Source: Pedobacter gandavensis (GTDB lineage: Bacteria; Bacteroidota; Bacteroidia; Sphingobacteriales; Sphingobacteriaceae). Taken from it: 64,000 nt of DNA. Below are positions 44,030-53,497 of this stretch, piece after piece; position 1 is the first letter of the stretch; each line of letters begins with the position of its first letter. A model generated the notes under the pieces. It made no database searches and was not told the DNA's origin. It worked only from the letters and a program-made list of their open reading frames with translations. The stretch covers positions 248,001-312,000 of the forward strand of contig NZ_WNXC01000004.1 in the NCBI RefSeq assembly GCF_014172405.1, written 5' to 3'. The position numbers and the translations under genes are program-made.

Positions 44030-44892
44030 AAAGCAGGGTTTAATAATTCAACGTCTTTTACCTCAATTTTGTTAATCATTTCCAGCTGATTTTTTGACAG
44101 GCTACCATCGCCATCGTTCAAATTCTGTTTCAATTGACTAATGTTATCAACCCCTATTAAAACAGCATCAATATGGTTTTGTTGCAAACAATAGTTCAAT
44201 GCCATCTTATTCAAGGGTATTCCAGAAACCTTACTAAGTTCCTGGATATAGCCAAGCTCTTTTATTAATGCTTTAATTATTTTGTTATCCTTTTCAATCG
44301 ATGTAAAAAACAACCCCTGCAAAAAAGCAGATCGTGTATGGATTATTTTACCTCTTTCTTTTGCCTTTTCCAACAACTGACCACGCAGATTGTAATTATC
44401 AAATAAGTTGAAAGGGAGTTGAATAATATCAATATTATCATCTTCGATAACATCAGCAAACTGTTCATTGGTGTAAACAGAAACACCCAGGTGTTTTACC
44501 TTGTTATTCGTTTTATATTCATTTAAAACCTTAATTAGTCCAAGGTTGTCTTTATAGGTTTGGTAACTATGAAATAGTAGCCCATGAAGGCATGAAACAG
44601 CTAACTCTTTGATATAGTCATCGATTTTCATCCCCAAATCCCCAGCCAACTGGTGGGGCAATTTAGTGATCACCTCAAATTTCTTATCAGGATACCTTTG
44701 ATGAAATTGCCCTATTACCCCATGTGCATTTCCATAAGCTTCTGCTGTATCTAAACACTGAACACCTGCATCATAGGCATAGGTCAGCATTTCGTTTACT
44801 TGCTCCTGACCAGGTTTGCCTTCATTATTGTTAATACCATAGTCCAATCCAAATTGTACTGTTCCTAAAATAATCTTACTTATAGCTGGCAC
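44017..44892 (-). CDS. Aldo/keto reductase, 291 aa
   Basis: TIM-barrel AKR motifs: LGTVQFGLDYGINN, the catalytic segment CLDTAEAYGNAHGVIGQF (Asp and Tyr), FEVITKLPHQ (Lys) and LLFHSYQTYKDN (His). The NADPH-binding part is near the C-terminus (LIGVDNISQLKQNL). The tetrad is complete, so it should be active. It lies in the nonulosonate group between the methyltransferase and SpsF genes, overlapping both. It may reduce or oxidise a sugar intermediate of this pathway. Start is a GTG, as no ATG precedes LGTVQFG. Confidence 0.85.
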   Translation of the reverse strand: MPAISKIILGTVQFGLDYGINNNEGKPGQEQVNEMLTYAYDAGVQCLDTAEAYGNAHGVIGQFHQRYPDKKFEVITKLPHQLAGDLGMKIDDYIKELAVSCLHGLLFHSYQTYKDNLGLIKVLNEYKTNNKVKHLGVSVYTNEQFADVIEDDNIDIIQLPFNLFDNYNLRGQLLEKAKERGKIIHTRSAFLQGLFFTSIEKDNKIIKALIKELGYIQELSKVSGIPLNKMALNYCLQQNHIDAVLIGVDNISQLKQNLNDGDGSLSKNQLEMINKIEVKDVELLNPALWNL

Positions 44893-45550
44893 TAATATCC
44901 TTTTTTAACAATGAGACACTATATTTATCATAATAGTTTTCAGAAGCATCTAATACCTTTTCAGAGTGGTTCCAGGTGGATTTATCCAATAGGTAGTATA
45001 ATTTAGATGCTGTAAAAACCTCATCATAATTTTGCTTAAAAGAAAAAGCACTAAATTCTTTAATGTGTTGATACACATTCTTTAAGGCTGTTTCTGAGAA
45101 AAAGTCGACAATGATTAAAATGCCTCCATTTTTTAACACCCTATCAATTTCCGAGACAACTTTAAAAAAGATGTTTCTATCAATGACATAAAAAACAAAA
45201 CCGACAATCACGACATCCATGGATTCATCTGCAAAATCAGATAAATTATCGGCCGTTCCGCGAACAAAATTGACCTCTGGAAAATGTGCTTCTCCGTATT
45301 CAATTGCTTCCTTTGAAGGTTCCAATCCAAATACAGCACAATCTCCAAGTGACTCTTTAATTCCGTTAAGTCGGTACCCGGCTGAACAACCTATCTCCAA
45401 AACATTTTTTGGTTTCAGATCATAATCCTGAATCAAACTAATTACCCTATCCCTATCTTTAGAATAGTTGAGTAGGATATTCTTATTACGATCAAACCAG
45501 GCATCTGCTTCATATTCAATGAAAGCATCTTTTTGTTTTTTGTTATCCAT
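44876..45550 (-). CDS. Class I SAM-dependent methyltransferase, 224 aa
   Basis: Rossmann-fold methyltransferase with motif I VLEIGCSAGYRLNGIKE, GLEPSKEAIEYGEAHFPE (acidic loop) and VVIVGFVFYVIDRNIFFKVV, then NGGILIIVDFF. Probably methylates a hydroxyl or amino group of the nonulosonate or another sugar. I use the ATG at 45550, which leaves an 8-bp overlap with pseC, instead of a TTG at 45559. Acceptor unknown. Confidence 0.85.
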   Translation of the reverse strand: MDNKKQKDAFIEYEADAWFDRNKNILLNYSKDRDRVISLIQDYDLKPKNVLEIGCSAGYRLNGIKESLGDCAVFGLEPSKEAIEYGEAHFPEVNFVRGTADNLSDFADESMDVVIVGFVFYVIDRNIFFKVVSEIDRVLKNGGILIIVDFFSETALKNVYQHIKEFSAFSFKQNYDEVFTASKLYYLLDKSTWNHSEKVLDASENYYDKYSVSLLKKDISASYK

Positions 45551-46736
45551 AATATTCAATAATTGTTGAGATTACAAATTGAAGTTCTTCGTCGGTCAAA
45601 GTAGGATACATCGGTAAACTAATACATCCTTTATAATACATTTCCGAATGCGGCATATCGCCTTCTTTCCATCCAAATTGCCTGTAATAAGGCATTAAAT
45701 GACAAGGAATGTAATGGATCTGAGCAAAAATCTTCTTGCTCTTCAAATAATTATACAGGCCTAATCTATCTTCAACTTCCAGCACATACAAATGATAAGC
45801 ATGGCCCTCAACAGCGCCTGATTGTCCAATCACAAAAGGCTTGTCAACAAAGGCAGCAGCATACTTTTCAGCGATCTCCCTTCTTCTGATAATACCCTGA
45901 TTGGCTCTTTCTAACTGGCTGATCCCTAAAGCAGCCTGGAAATCAGTAATGCGATAATTAAACCCTAAAGTTTGCATTTCCATGTACCATCCCGGGTAAC
46001 CGGTAGCTACATCGGTTCCATTTGCAAAATCGACAGAATTAAGGTAGGAGTCTTCTGACTTTACAATACCATGTGTTCTTAATTGCAATAGTTTACGGTA
46101 GAGTTGTTCATCATTAGTGGTGATCATACCACCTTCACCGCAGGCTATATGTTTAACCGGATGAAAAGAGAATATCGCTAAGTCAGCGAATTGTCCGTTA
46201 CCACAGTTTTGTTGTTGGTTACTTTTATCTATAAAGTAGCCTCCCGGAGCATGACAAGCATCCTCTATAAGCCATAGACCGAATTCATCAGCTAGTGCTC
46301 TATACGCTTCAAAGTCTACTGCATTTCCTGCAAAGTCTACTGGAATAATCCCTTTATAGGTTCCAATAGGAGAAGATTCTAATAACGCACGAACTTTATT
46401 AACGTCTAAAAGATAAGTTTCAGGATCAATATCAGAGAACACCACTTCGCCACCACAATAGCGAATGCAATTTGCTGATGCCGCGAAAGTTATTGGAGTA
46501 GTTATTACTTTATCTCCTTCCTTCACATCCAGTGCCAAGGCACATAAATGTAATGCAGCGGTGCCATTTGCAACAGCAACCGCATAGGAACAACCCAAAT
46601 ATTCAGCGAACTTTTGCTCAAATTCTAATATTTTTGGCCCTTGAGTTAAATAATCTGACTGAAGCGTTTCTATTACAGCCTGAATATCTTCAGGAGTGAT
46701 ATTCTGCCTTCCATAAGGAATTGATTTATTTTCCAT
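45543..46736 (-). CDS. pseC: UDP-4-amino-4,6-dideoxy-N-acetyl-beta-L-altrosamine transaminase, 397 aa
   Basis: DegT/DnrJ/EryC1 PLP aminotransferase with AVANGTAALHLCALALDV, ITFAASANCIRYCGGEVVF, WLIEDACHAPGG and the PLP-Lys segment FSFHPVKHIACGEGGM. The start IPYGRQNITPEDIQAV is PseC-like. It uses the keto product of PseB and glutamate. It directly follows pseB on the minus strand (stop of pseB at 46737). Confidence in PseC rather than another aminotransferase comes from this pairing. Confidence 0.92.
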   Translation of the reverse strand: MENKSIPYGRQNITPEDIQAVIETLQSDYLTQGPKILEFEQKFAEYLGCSYAVAVANGTAALHLCALALDVKEGDKVITTPITFAASANCIRYCGGEVVFSDIDPETYLLDVNKVRALLESSPIGTYKGIIPVDFAGNAVDFEAYRALADEFGLWLIEDACHAPGGYFIDKSNQQQNCGNGQFADLAIFSFHPVKHIACGEGGMITTNDEQLYRKLLQLRTHGIVKSEDSYLNSVDFANGTDVATGYPGWYMEMQTLGFNYRITDFQAALGISQLERANQGIIRRREIAEKYAAAFVDKPFVIGQSGAVEGHAYHLYVLEVEDRLGLYNYLKSKKIFAQIHYIPCHLMPYYRQFGWKEGDMPHSEMYYKGCISLPMYPTLTDEELQFVISTIIEYYG

Positions 46737-47753
46737 TTATATATCGAAAGTATCGTCTACATGTTGCTTTATCAATGCTCTCAATGAATCAACGGTTTCC
46801 CATTCCTCATTGCTTCCAGAATTGTAGGCAAATCCTTCTTTTACCAGCTCAGCCTTAAAACTAGCTTTAAACTCATCCAGACTCCATTTATGAGTAGCAG
46901 GTAAAATGGTGTAATATTTCCCTAAATCATAAGTATAAAACGAATCAGAAGGCGTTATCATTTCTTCATGTACCTTTTCACCTGGACGAATTCCGACAAC
47001 AACTTGTTCACAATTTGGACCAACTGCTTCAGCAACATCAGTAATCTTATAGGATGGTATTTTAGGAATAAATATTTCTCCACCCCAGGCATTTCCTAAA
47101 GCATGCATCACCATGTCTACACCACCTTGCAACGAGATATTAAATCTGGTCATATTAGGATCGGTAATTGGCAATATACCTTCTACTTTTTTCTTTAAAA
47201 AGAAAGGAATTACAGAGCCATTTGAACCCATAACATTTCCATAACGCACAACAGAAAATACAATTGGGCTATCTCCTTTAATATTATTGGCTGCTACAAA
47301 AAGTTTGTCTGATGTTAATTTCGTAGCCCCATATAAATTAATAGGCGCACATGCTTTATCAGTAGACAAAGCCACTACCCTTTGAACATTAGTTTCAAAA
47401 CAAGCATGAATCACATTCTGCGCACCAATTACATTGGTTTTAATACATTCATCCGGATTATACTCCGCGATAGGCACATGCTTCATTGCAGCGGCATGAA
47501 TCACATAATCAACTCCTCTAAAGGCTCTGATCAATCTTTGCTCATCTCTAACATCACCAATAAAAAATCTTAATTGCGGGTACTGTTTTTCAGGATAATC
47601 CTGAGCCATCTGGAATTGTTTCTGCTCATCTCTTGAAAAGATAACGATCCTTCTTACTTCCGGATGATTAGCCAAAATTTCTTTTGTTAACGCTTTACCT
47701 AAGGAACCAGTTCCACCGGTTATTAAAATACTCTTATTTTTTAAATCTAACAT
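46737..47753 (-). CDS. pseB: UDP-N-acetylglucosamine 4,6-dehydratase (inverting), 338 aa
   Basis: Soluble dehydratase with ILITGGTGSLGKALTKEILA, VVALSTDKACAPINLYGATK (catalytic Asp-Lys and Tyr-x3-Lys) and VRYGNVMGSNGSVIPFF, and no membrane helices, unlike the CapD-type protein of the same operon. The length and start match PseB/FlmA. First step of pseudaminic acid synthesis. The first base of its ATG coincides with the last base of the wzz stop region (1-bp overlap). Confidence 0.93.
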   Translation of the reverse strand: MLDLKNKSILITGGTGSLGKALTKEILANHPEVRRIVIFSRDEQKQFQMAQDYPEKQYPQLRFFIGDVRDEQRLIRAFRGVDYVIHAAAMKHVPIAEYNPDECIKTNVIGAQNVIHACFETNVQRVVALSTDKACAPINLYGATKLTSDKLFVAANNIKGDSPIVFSVVRYGNVMGSNGSVIPFFLKKKVEGILPITDPNMTRFNISLQGGVDMVMHALGNAWGGEIFIPKIPSYKITDVAEAVGPNCEQVVVGIRPGEKVHEEMITPSDSFYTYDLGKYYTILPATHKWSLDEFKASFKAELVKEGFAYNSGSNEEWETVDSLRALIKQHVDDTFDI

Positions 47754-48859
47754 TAGTTTTGTTTTAGGATATTTTTAAAAATCAACTTCATTGTAAATAC
47801 AAAAACGACTAAAAAACCAGCTAATATGCCGCCAATTAGTGCCGTCTTAATTTTACTGGCTCTTTCTTTATTTAAAGGTAAAATTGGCTGATCCAAAACC
47901 TGTATCAATGGTTTTTCTTTGAGAAGAGCCATTTTCGACATTTCCAGGTTCTTTACAAGTTCTCCTAAAACTTCTTTATTGGTTTCAGCAGAGAATTGAG
48001 ATCTTTGAATCGGTGCGGTTCTTTGAACCTGACGCGTTGGGTTTAAGTTTGGTGTCGCATCAGAAACCACTGAAGCAGTATAAATTGCACCGTTCATTAC
48101 GGTCCTTACCGAATCAGTTTTTTGTTGTAGTATGCTTATATTTTCCTGCGACTTCTTAGTCTTCGTTTTTATATAAAAATCATTTACATTATCAACCATC
48201 TCATCATTAAAAGCTTTTGCAAATGATTCATCAGGGGCTTTAACCATTGCTTTTATGATACTCAATTTCATATCCGGTTTAGCCACAACAAGATAATTCT
48301 TGTTGATATCAAAGACGATTGCACCTAAAATACTATCTTTCAGTCGATTCGGCTTGGTTATTGGTGATCCGGAATTAATGGCTTCAAACTTGAGCTTCTT
48401 TAGTTCAGGTCTTTTCTCCCAGTTTTCTCTAAGTTTATTAAATTCAATATATTTATCTACTAGTAAATATTTCGACCCTCCCTCCTGAACTTCAGACAAT
48501 AAGGTCTTTTCAATCATTTTTCTGGATTTGTACAATTCAAGAATATTATCTCCCTGAAAGATCCCACCTCCTGCGCCGCCGCCGCCAACACCAACCATGG
48601 AAGCAAGTCCGCCTAAACCACCAAGGCCACCACCACTACTTGCGCCATCTTCTAAAACAAAGGTGGTTACAGAGGTGTAAATAGGTTTCGTATAATAAGC
48701 CTTAACAAAGCCTAAGACCCCACCAATAAAGCCAAAAGCGACTATATAAATCCATTTGGAGAGCATATACCTATACCACTCTCTTATTTTAAATGCCAGC
48801 TCTCCAATAGAAATATCATCTGTGACTGCTGGTTTGTTATTTAAATTTTCTAAATCCAT
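47753..48859 (-). CDS. wzz: Wzz-type chain-length determinant, 368 aa, no kinase domain
   Basis: Two membrane helices, one near residues 33-55 (WIYIVAFGFIGGVLGFVKAY) and one at the C-terminus (ALIGGILAGFLVVFVFTMKL), enclose a periplasmic coiled region. A Gly-rich stretch (about 73-105, GGGLGGLGGLASM and VGVGGGGAGGG) follows the first helix, as in Bacteroidota Wzz proteins. The Pro-rich second-helix entry (DQPILPLNKERASK) fits. No cytoplasmic tyrosine-kinase domain is fused and no separate BY-kinase or phosphatase gene is in the operon. Confidence 0.88.
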   Translation of the reverse strand: MDLENLNNKPAVTDDISIGELAFKIREWYRYMLSKWIYIVAFGFIGGVLGFVKAYYTKPIYTSVTTFVLEDGASSGGGLGGLGGLASMVGVGGGGAGGGIFQGDNILELYKSRKMIEKTLLSEVQEGGSKYLLVDKYIEFNKLRENWEKRPELKKLKFEAINSGSPITKPNRLKDSILGAIVFDINKNYLVVAKPDMKLSIIKAMVKAPDESFAKAFNDEMVDNVNDFYIKTKTKKSQENISILQQKTDSVRTVMNGAIYTASVVSDATPNLNPTRQVQRTAPIQRSQFSAETNKEVLGELVKNLEMSKMALLKEKPLIQVLDQPILPLNKERASKIKTALIGGILAGFLVVFVFTMKLIFKNILKQN

Positions 48860-48893
48860 TTAATTAAGACAAATTCGATATAAAACTGTGTAT

Positions 48894-51425
48894 TTATCTC
48901 AGTAAAGAAACAATGATAGCTCCCATAGAAGCAATAGCAGTACCCAATCCAATCCAGCTCTGTGCGGTCATACGCTCTCTCTCTGCTCTCTTAGGCACCA
49001 TAATCTCTGCTCCAGGTTTCACCTTCGGATAGTTATTGAAAAACAAGAACTTTCTTGCTGCTTCTACTGACCCATTCGCATATTTAATATAAGTACCTTT
49101 CTTTAAAGCATTAGCAGTATATCCACCGGCACCATTGATGTATTGCTTAAAGTTTTTACTAGGCAAATAAACAATCCCATTAGGATTCAGTACTTCTCCA
49201 GTCACTTTAACAATTTGTAGCTGTCTAGGTACTCTAATAATATCTCCGTCCTCTACAATCAAATCATACCTTGATTGAGGTTTCTTAAGAATATGGACTA
49301 AATCAATCCCCACTAAATCAGACTGAATCAATTTCTGTTCAACATCTGCCTTAACAGTATCCTTTGCGCCAACTTCCTGTGCACGCTTCAAGCTTAAAAA
49401 CTTCTTATCTTCCTCTTCCCTATTATTAATAGCGTTCTTATCACCTGGGTTCACCTTCTCTGCGCCTGGTCTTTTTAATGAAGCACCATCAGGATAAGCG
49501 GTATGCGTTAAACCACCTGCTCTTTTGATCAGATCAGAAATTCTTTCATTTTTCTGCATAATAGTATAAGTCCCAGGATACAAAACTTCTCCTTCCAACT
49601 TTACCTGCTTTTGAACCTGATAACCTTCTGCACTACGAATAGAAACCACATCAAATGGTTTCAAAACAAAGTCTTTATCTACCAACTTAAGATTTGGATC
49701 AACACTCACATTAAACACCTCTGCTATTGATGCAGATGCGGACATGGCATCACTATTCTTAATCCTCCTGGAAATTTCAATACGATTTGGAGTAGCTCCT
49801 TCTTTAAAACCACCAGCCATTTGAATTACATCTTCCAGTCTCATGTTTTCTGCGTATTCAAAAGTCCCCGGTGCTCTTACTTCACCTTGAACAGTTACTT
49901 TATATTCATCACGCAAATCAAAAATTGAAGAAATGGTTACTTTATCTTCACGGAACAAAGGAATATCGGCTTCGGTACCTTTTAACACCTTATCCACATC
50001 AAAAGAAATTAATGCCAAACTGTTATCAGGATTCAACCTGGAAATATATCCCCTGTTCAAGAAGGCATCTTCTTTAACTCCATCAGCTTTAGCAATTAAA
50101 GCTTTTAAGGTTAGTCCTTTATCCAATTCGAATTGTCCGGGACGAAATACAGCGCCAACGATCTCTACTCTGTTCTCGAATCGATCCAGAATACTCTCTA
50201 CAATATACTTGTCTCCATTTAATGGACCATACGTACCAAATTGTTCCGCAGATACATCAGTAATTTTGCGTTCCTTATTGGTGTTTTGCAATACTTTGAT
50301 CTGCGCGGTATAAGCTTTATCGGAGAAACCACCAGCAAACCTGATCACATCTTCCAGACTTTCAGTACTCAATACCTCAAAAAGAGCAGGGCGTTTTACC
50401 TCACCTGACATCTCCACGCGACTTTGGTAAACCGGAATATTAATCACATCCTGATCTTGTAACCTGATGTTGTTTTTTTGAATTCCATTTAACAAGAAAT
50501 CGTAAACATCAACAGTAGAAACCACCTTATTTCCTCTGATCACCTGAATTTTACGGAAGGAACCATTTGAATTAGGCCCACCAGATGCATTTAAAGCATT
50601 GAAAACCGTAGATAAAGAAGATAAGGTATAAGAACCTGGCTTTACTACTTCACCCAATAAGGTGATTTTAATGCTTCGAATATTCCCAAGATTAATCGCC
50701 AGATTGGTTCTTCCGCTTTTCAAAGCAGGGTAGGTACCAGACATCTTAGCCTTTACCTTTGAAATTGCCTGTTCAATGGAAAGGCCACCAACAGCCACAG
50801 GACCTACATACTGCAGATTAATAATTCCTTCTGGATTTACTTTCAGCTTATAACTGGCTTCGTTATCACCACTTAAATCAACTAGTAATTCATCATCAGG
50901 ACCAATGACATAACTTCTTGGCGTAGCCATTCTTAAATTCGGCTCAAAAGTAATATTGGAATTCTTAAACAGCTCTGCACCAAATATTTTAGGCTTTAAA
51001 TCCAGAAATATATTGGCCATATCTTCTTTGCGCTGTTCCTCCAGCGTTTTAATCTTTAAAGATTTATCAGTAGAATCTTTCTGATTCTGATAGCTTCTTC
51101 CTGGATCTGAAGTTCCATTAACCTCATTTTTCTTGATGCCATCTTTAGAAGAACCTGTAGAATTATTGCCTTCTTTACGTATTTTTTCAACACGCAACTT
51201 CAATTTTTGAACTTCTGCAGGCTTCATACCTTGAGCCGCCGCCATCTGCTCTAACTGTGCATCATTATAACCAATAGATGCCGCACGTTCGATCATTTGT
51301 CTCACTTGCGCATCCGTCAGGTCATCAACTTTAACATCAGCATAGTTATTTTGCGCATAAGCACTTTGTGCAATCAACACTGTAAAAAAGAAAAGAACAG
51401 CGGTAATGGTATTTCTAACGTTCAT
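48894..51425 (-). CDS. wza: SLBB-domain polysaccharide export protein (Wza-like), 843 aa
   Basis: Signal peptide (1-24), a short helical coiled segment (about 30-130 with DAQVRQMIERAASIGYNDAQ), then the Poly_export domain (YVIGPDDELLVDLSGDN) and several SLBB repeats (for example ITLLGEVVKPGSYTLSSLS, VEIVGAVFRPGQFELDKG, VTVQGEVRAPGTFEYAENM, KVTGEVLNPNGIVYLP). A C-terminal hydrophobic helix (SWIGLGTAIASMGAIIVSLL) is likely outer-membrane-inserted, as in Wza. It is longer than Wza because of extra SLBB repeats. It exports the polymer across the envelope. Confidence 0.92.
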   Translation of the reverse strand: MNVRNTITAVLFFFTVLIAQSAYAQNNYADVKVDDLTDAQVRQMIERAASIGYNDAQLEQMAAAQGMKPAEVQKLKLRVEKIRKEGNNSTGSSKDGIKKNEVNGTSDPGRSYQNQKDSTDKSLKIKTLEEQRKEDMANIFLDLKPKIFGAELFKNSNITFEPNLRMATPRSYVIGPDDELLVDLSGDNEASYKLKVNPEGIINLQYVGPVAVGGLSIEQAISKVKAKMSGTYPALKSGRTNLAINLGNIRSIKITLLGEVVKPGSYTLSSLSTVFNALNASGGPNSNGSFRKIQVIRGNKVVSTVDVYDFLLNGIQKNNIRLQDQDVINIPVYQSRVEMSGEVKRPALFEVLSTESLEDVIRFAGGFSDKAYTAQIKVLQNTNKERKITDVSAEQFGTYGPLNGDKYIVESILDRFENRVEIVGAVFRPGQFELDKGLTLKALIAKADGVKEDAFLNRGYISRLNPDNSLALISFDVDKVLKGTEADIPLFREDKVTISSIFDLRDEYKVTVQGEVRAPGTFEYAENMRLEDVIQMAGGFKEGATPNRIEISRRIKNSDAMSASASIAEVFNVSVDPNLKLVDKDFVLKPFDVVSIRSAEGYQVQKQVKLEGEVLYPGTYTIMQKNERISDLIKRAGGLTHTAYPDGASLKRPGAEKVNPGDKNAINNREEEDKKFLSLKRAQEVGAKDTVKADVEQKLIQSDLVGIDLVHILKKPQSRYDLIVEDGDIIRVPRQLQIVKVTGEVLNPNGIVYLPSKNFKQYINGAGGYTANALKKGTYIKYANGSVEAARKFLFFNNYPKVKPGAEIMVPKRAERERMTAQSWIGLGTAIASMGAIIVSLLR

Positions 51426-51456
51426 ATAGTAAAATCGTATTGTACTATTTTAAATT

Positions 51457-52593
51457 TTATTCAAAGTAATTCAAAGTCTTAAATCCACCTTGTTTCAAGT
51501 ATTCATCTTTCTTCATCAAATGAAGGTCTGAATGAACCATATCCTGAACCAATGCCGGTAAATCATACTTAGGTGTCCAACCCAACTGCGTATTTGCCTT
51601 TGTTGGATCTCCCAACAACAAATCAACTTCTGTAGGTCTGAAGTATTTTTCGTCCACCTGAACAACAACCGTACCCGGTTTTAAAAACTCATCATTTAAA
51701 CCTAATTTTTGTATAACTTCCTGGTCAACATCGATAATCACTCCGCGCTCATATTGATCTTTCCCGCTAAACTCCACTTCGATACCCAATTCCGCGAAGC
51801 TCATTTTCACGAAATCACGAACCGTAGTGGTTACTCCGGTTGCGATCACATAATCTTCCGGTTTTTCCTGTTGAAGGATCAACCACATGGCTTCCACGTA
51901 ATCTTTTGCATGTCCCCAGTCTCTCTGTGCTGATAGGTTACCCAGGTATAAGCAATTCTGTAAACCTAAAGCGATTTTGCAAGCGGCACGGGTAATTTTA
52001 CGCGTCACAAAAGTTTCCCCTCTTACCGGACTCTCATGGTTAAATAAAATTCCGTTACAAGCATACATATTATAAGCCTCTCTGTAGTTCACAGTGATCC
52101 AATAACCATACATTTTTGCTACAGCATACGGAGAACGCGGATAGAAAGGCGTAGTTTCACTTTGTGGAACGGCTTGTACCAATCCATATAATTCCGAGGT
52201 CGAAGCCTGGTAAATCTTTGTTTTTTCGACAAGGCCTAGAATTCTGATGGCCTCTAATAACCTCAATGGGCCAATACCGTCTGCATTAGCGGTATATTCT
52301 GGTGTTTCAAAACTCACCTTCACATGGCTCATTGCCGCAAGATTGTAAATTTCATCCGGTTGAGTTTCCTGGATGATTCTGATCAGGTTGGTCGAATCTG
52401 TTAAATCGCCATAATGCAATTTGAAGTTCAGATTTTTTTCGTGTTGATCCTGATACAAATGATCTATACGCTCTGTATTAAATGAAGAAGAACGTCTTTT
52501 CAACCCATGCACAAAATATCCCTTTTTCAGTAAAAATTCAGCAAGATATGCTCCATCCTGTCCTGTGACGCCTGTTATTAATGCAACTTTCAT
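51457..52593 (-). CDS. gmd: GDP-mannose 4,6-dehydratase (copy 2), 378 aa
   Basis: The first gene of the polysaccharide operon. Full Gmd motif set ([57 protein letters not shown] and [20 protein letters not shown]). It is highly similar to the internal copy at 25291-26403 except for an insert near residues 275-300 ([20 protein letters not shown]) and the C-terminal end. Both copies look intact. Fcl is present once, so one copy may be redundant, differently expressed, or a marker of the shared head of the operon. Confidence 0.95.
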   Translation of the reverse strand: MKVALITGVTGQDGAYLAEFLLKKGYFVHGLKRRSSSFNTERIDHLYQDQHEKNLNFKLHYGDLTDSTNLIRIIQETQPDEIYNLAAMSHVKVSFETPEYTANADGIGPLRLLEAIRILGLVEKTKIYQASTSELYGLVQAVPQSETTPFYPRSPYAVAKMYGYWITVNYREAYNMYACNGILFNHESPVRGETFVTRKITRAACKIALGLQNCLYLGNLSAQRDWGHAKDYVEAMWLILQQEKPEDYVIATGVTTTVRDFVKMSFAELGIEVEFSGKDQYERGVIIDVDQEVIQKLGLNDEFLKPGTVVVQVDEKYFRPTEVDLLLGDPTKANTQLGWTPKYDLPALVQDMVHSDLHLMKKDEYLKQGGFKTLNYFE

Positions 52594-52622
52594 TTATTAT
52601 TAGTGTGTATAGGTGTAAGAAG

Positions 52623-52630
52623 CAAATATA
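52623..52630 (-). promoter_or_regulatory. Candidate -7 box of the polysaccharide operon
   Basis: TATATTTG on the minus strand (TAnnTTTG), 30 nt upstream of the gmd start at 52593. The -33 element is not clear. No UpxY/NusG-like anti-terminator gene precedes the operon. Confidence 0.5.
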
Positions 52631-52816
52631 TAGGATTTTATTTGAATTGTTGGAAATTCATGACAATCGGAATTGCAAAATACATAGTCCAGACCCCACT
52701 TCATTCGATATCAGAATTTTGTTGTCGTAGAAAAATTGAAGAAATTTGAAAAACACACGAAATTTATTAAAATTATGAGTAAATCCGCTCCGTATCGAGC
52801 AGAAGCAAAGCACAAA

Positions 52817-52841
52817 CCATGACGCCCCCCAAACGCCATGG
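52817..52841 (-). terminator. Terminator-like hairpin after the third DUF6266 gene
   Basis: Stem CCATGGCG/CGTCATGG (minus strand, one G-T pair) with a 9-nt loop, followed by the T-rich TTTGTGCTTTGC. Located 9-33 nt past the stop at 52850. The remainder of the 256-bp gap holds the gmd promoter candidate and no gene. Confidence 0.4.
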
Positions 52842-52849
52842 CTACAAAA

Positions 52850-53497
52850 TCAACTAACACATGCCATTCCTAAATACTGGGTATTAGAATTCGAATTTTT
52901 AACACCCTTGAGCATACCGACGGTAAATACAAACATGTGCAGGCAAAGCCCAACGAAATCTTCAAACAGAAATTCTGCCTCCTGGCGACTCACAGGACCA
53001 AGATTAGGAATATAAAAAACCTTACGCTGATCCTCGTCATAGAGCACCAGCGAGAGCACATTGTACTTACCCAAAATGTGATCACACTGATCCCAGGTTA
53101 GGCCCATAAGACGGCCATCCTTTTTTACCACTTTCAAATTACTCAATTGCGCGGCATAACCTTCACTCAACTGAACATCAGCCATATCAATCATACTCTT
53201 TTTATCACTGCCGACAAATATTTTAGGAATATTGACGGATAACGCTTTCGTTTTAGGACTCACACCGGCGGCCTGATTTTTAAACCCTACTTTCAACACT
53301 GCCGAAAAGGGTTTTAAGAAATACTGTAAATCCCGCATTTTTTTCCGCTGCAATCGTTGACCTTTCGTCAGCGGCTTCTTCAGCGCCAAAACATCCGCCA
53401 GGTCAGTAACCGGGTTTTCCCCATTTTTAGCCTCCGCTACCGTGGATCCAGGCTTTCCTGATCCCTTTTCCAAAACTATTTTTTTTACACTTGCCAT
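52850..53497 (-). CDS. DUF6266-like protein (third copy), 215 aa
   Basis: I read this as a divergent DUF6266 protein from the segment FLKPFSAVLKVGFKNQAAGV followed by SPKTKALSVN, and from a C-terminus (NTQYLGMACVS) matching the family's strand-like ending. The N-terminus (about 1-45) is Lys/Ala-rich and does not show the family's usual start, so it may have a replaced N-terminal part. No signal peptide. It ends the lysis-like gene set. The stop of the lipoprotein gene lies inside its first codons (13-bp overlap). Function unknown. Confidence 0.6.
   Translation of the reverse strand: MASVKKIVLEKGSGKPGSTVAEAKNGENPVTDLADVLALKKPLTKGQRLQRKKMRDLQYFLKPFSAVLKVGFKNQAAGVSPKTKALSVNIPKIFVGSDKKSMIDMADVQLSEGYAAQLSNLKVVKKDGRLMGLTWDQCDHILGKYNVLSLVLYDEDQRKVFYIPNLGPVSRQEAEFLFEDFVGLCLHMFVFTVGMLKGVKNSNSNTQYLGMACVS

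Noticed and set aside
49933..50313. Plus-strand 126-aa frame opposite the SLBB export gene
   Set aside because: Complement of a well-supported gene, without recognisable domain.
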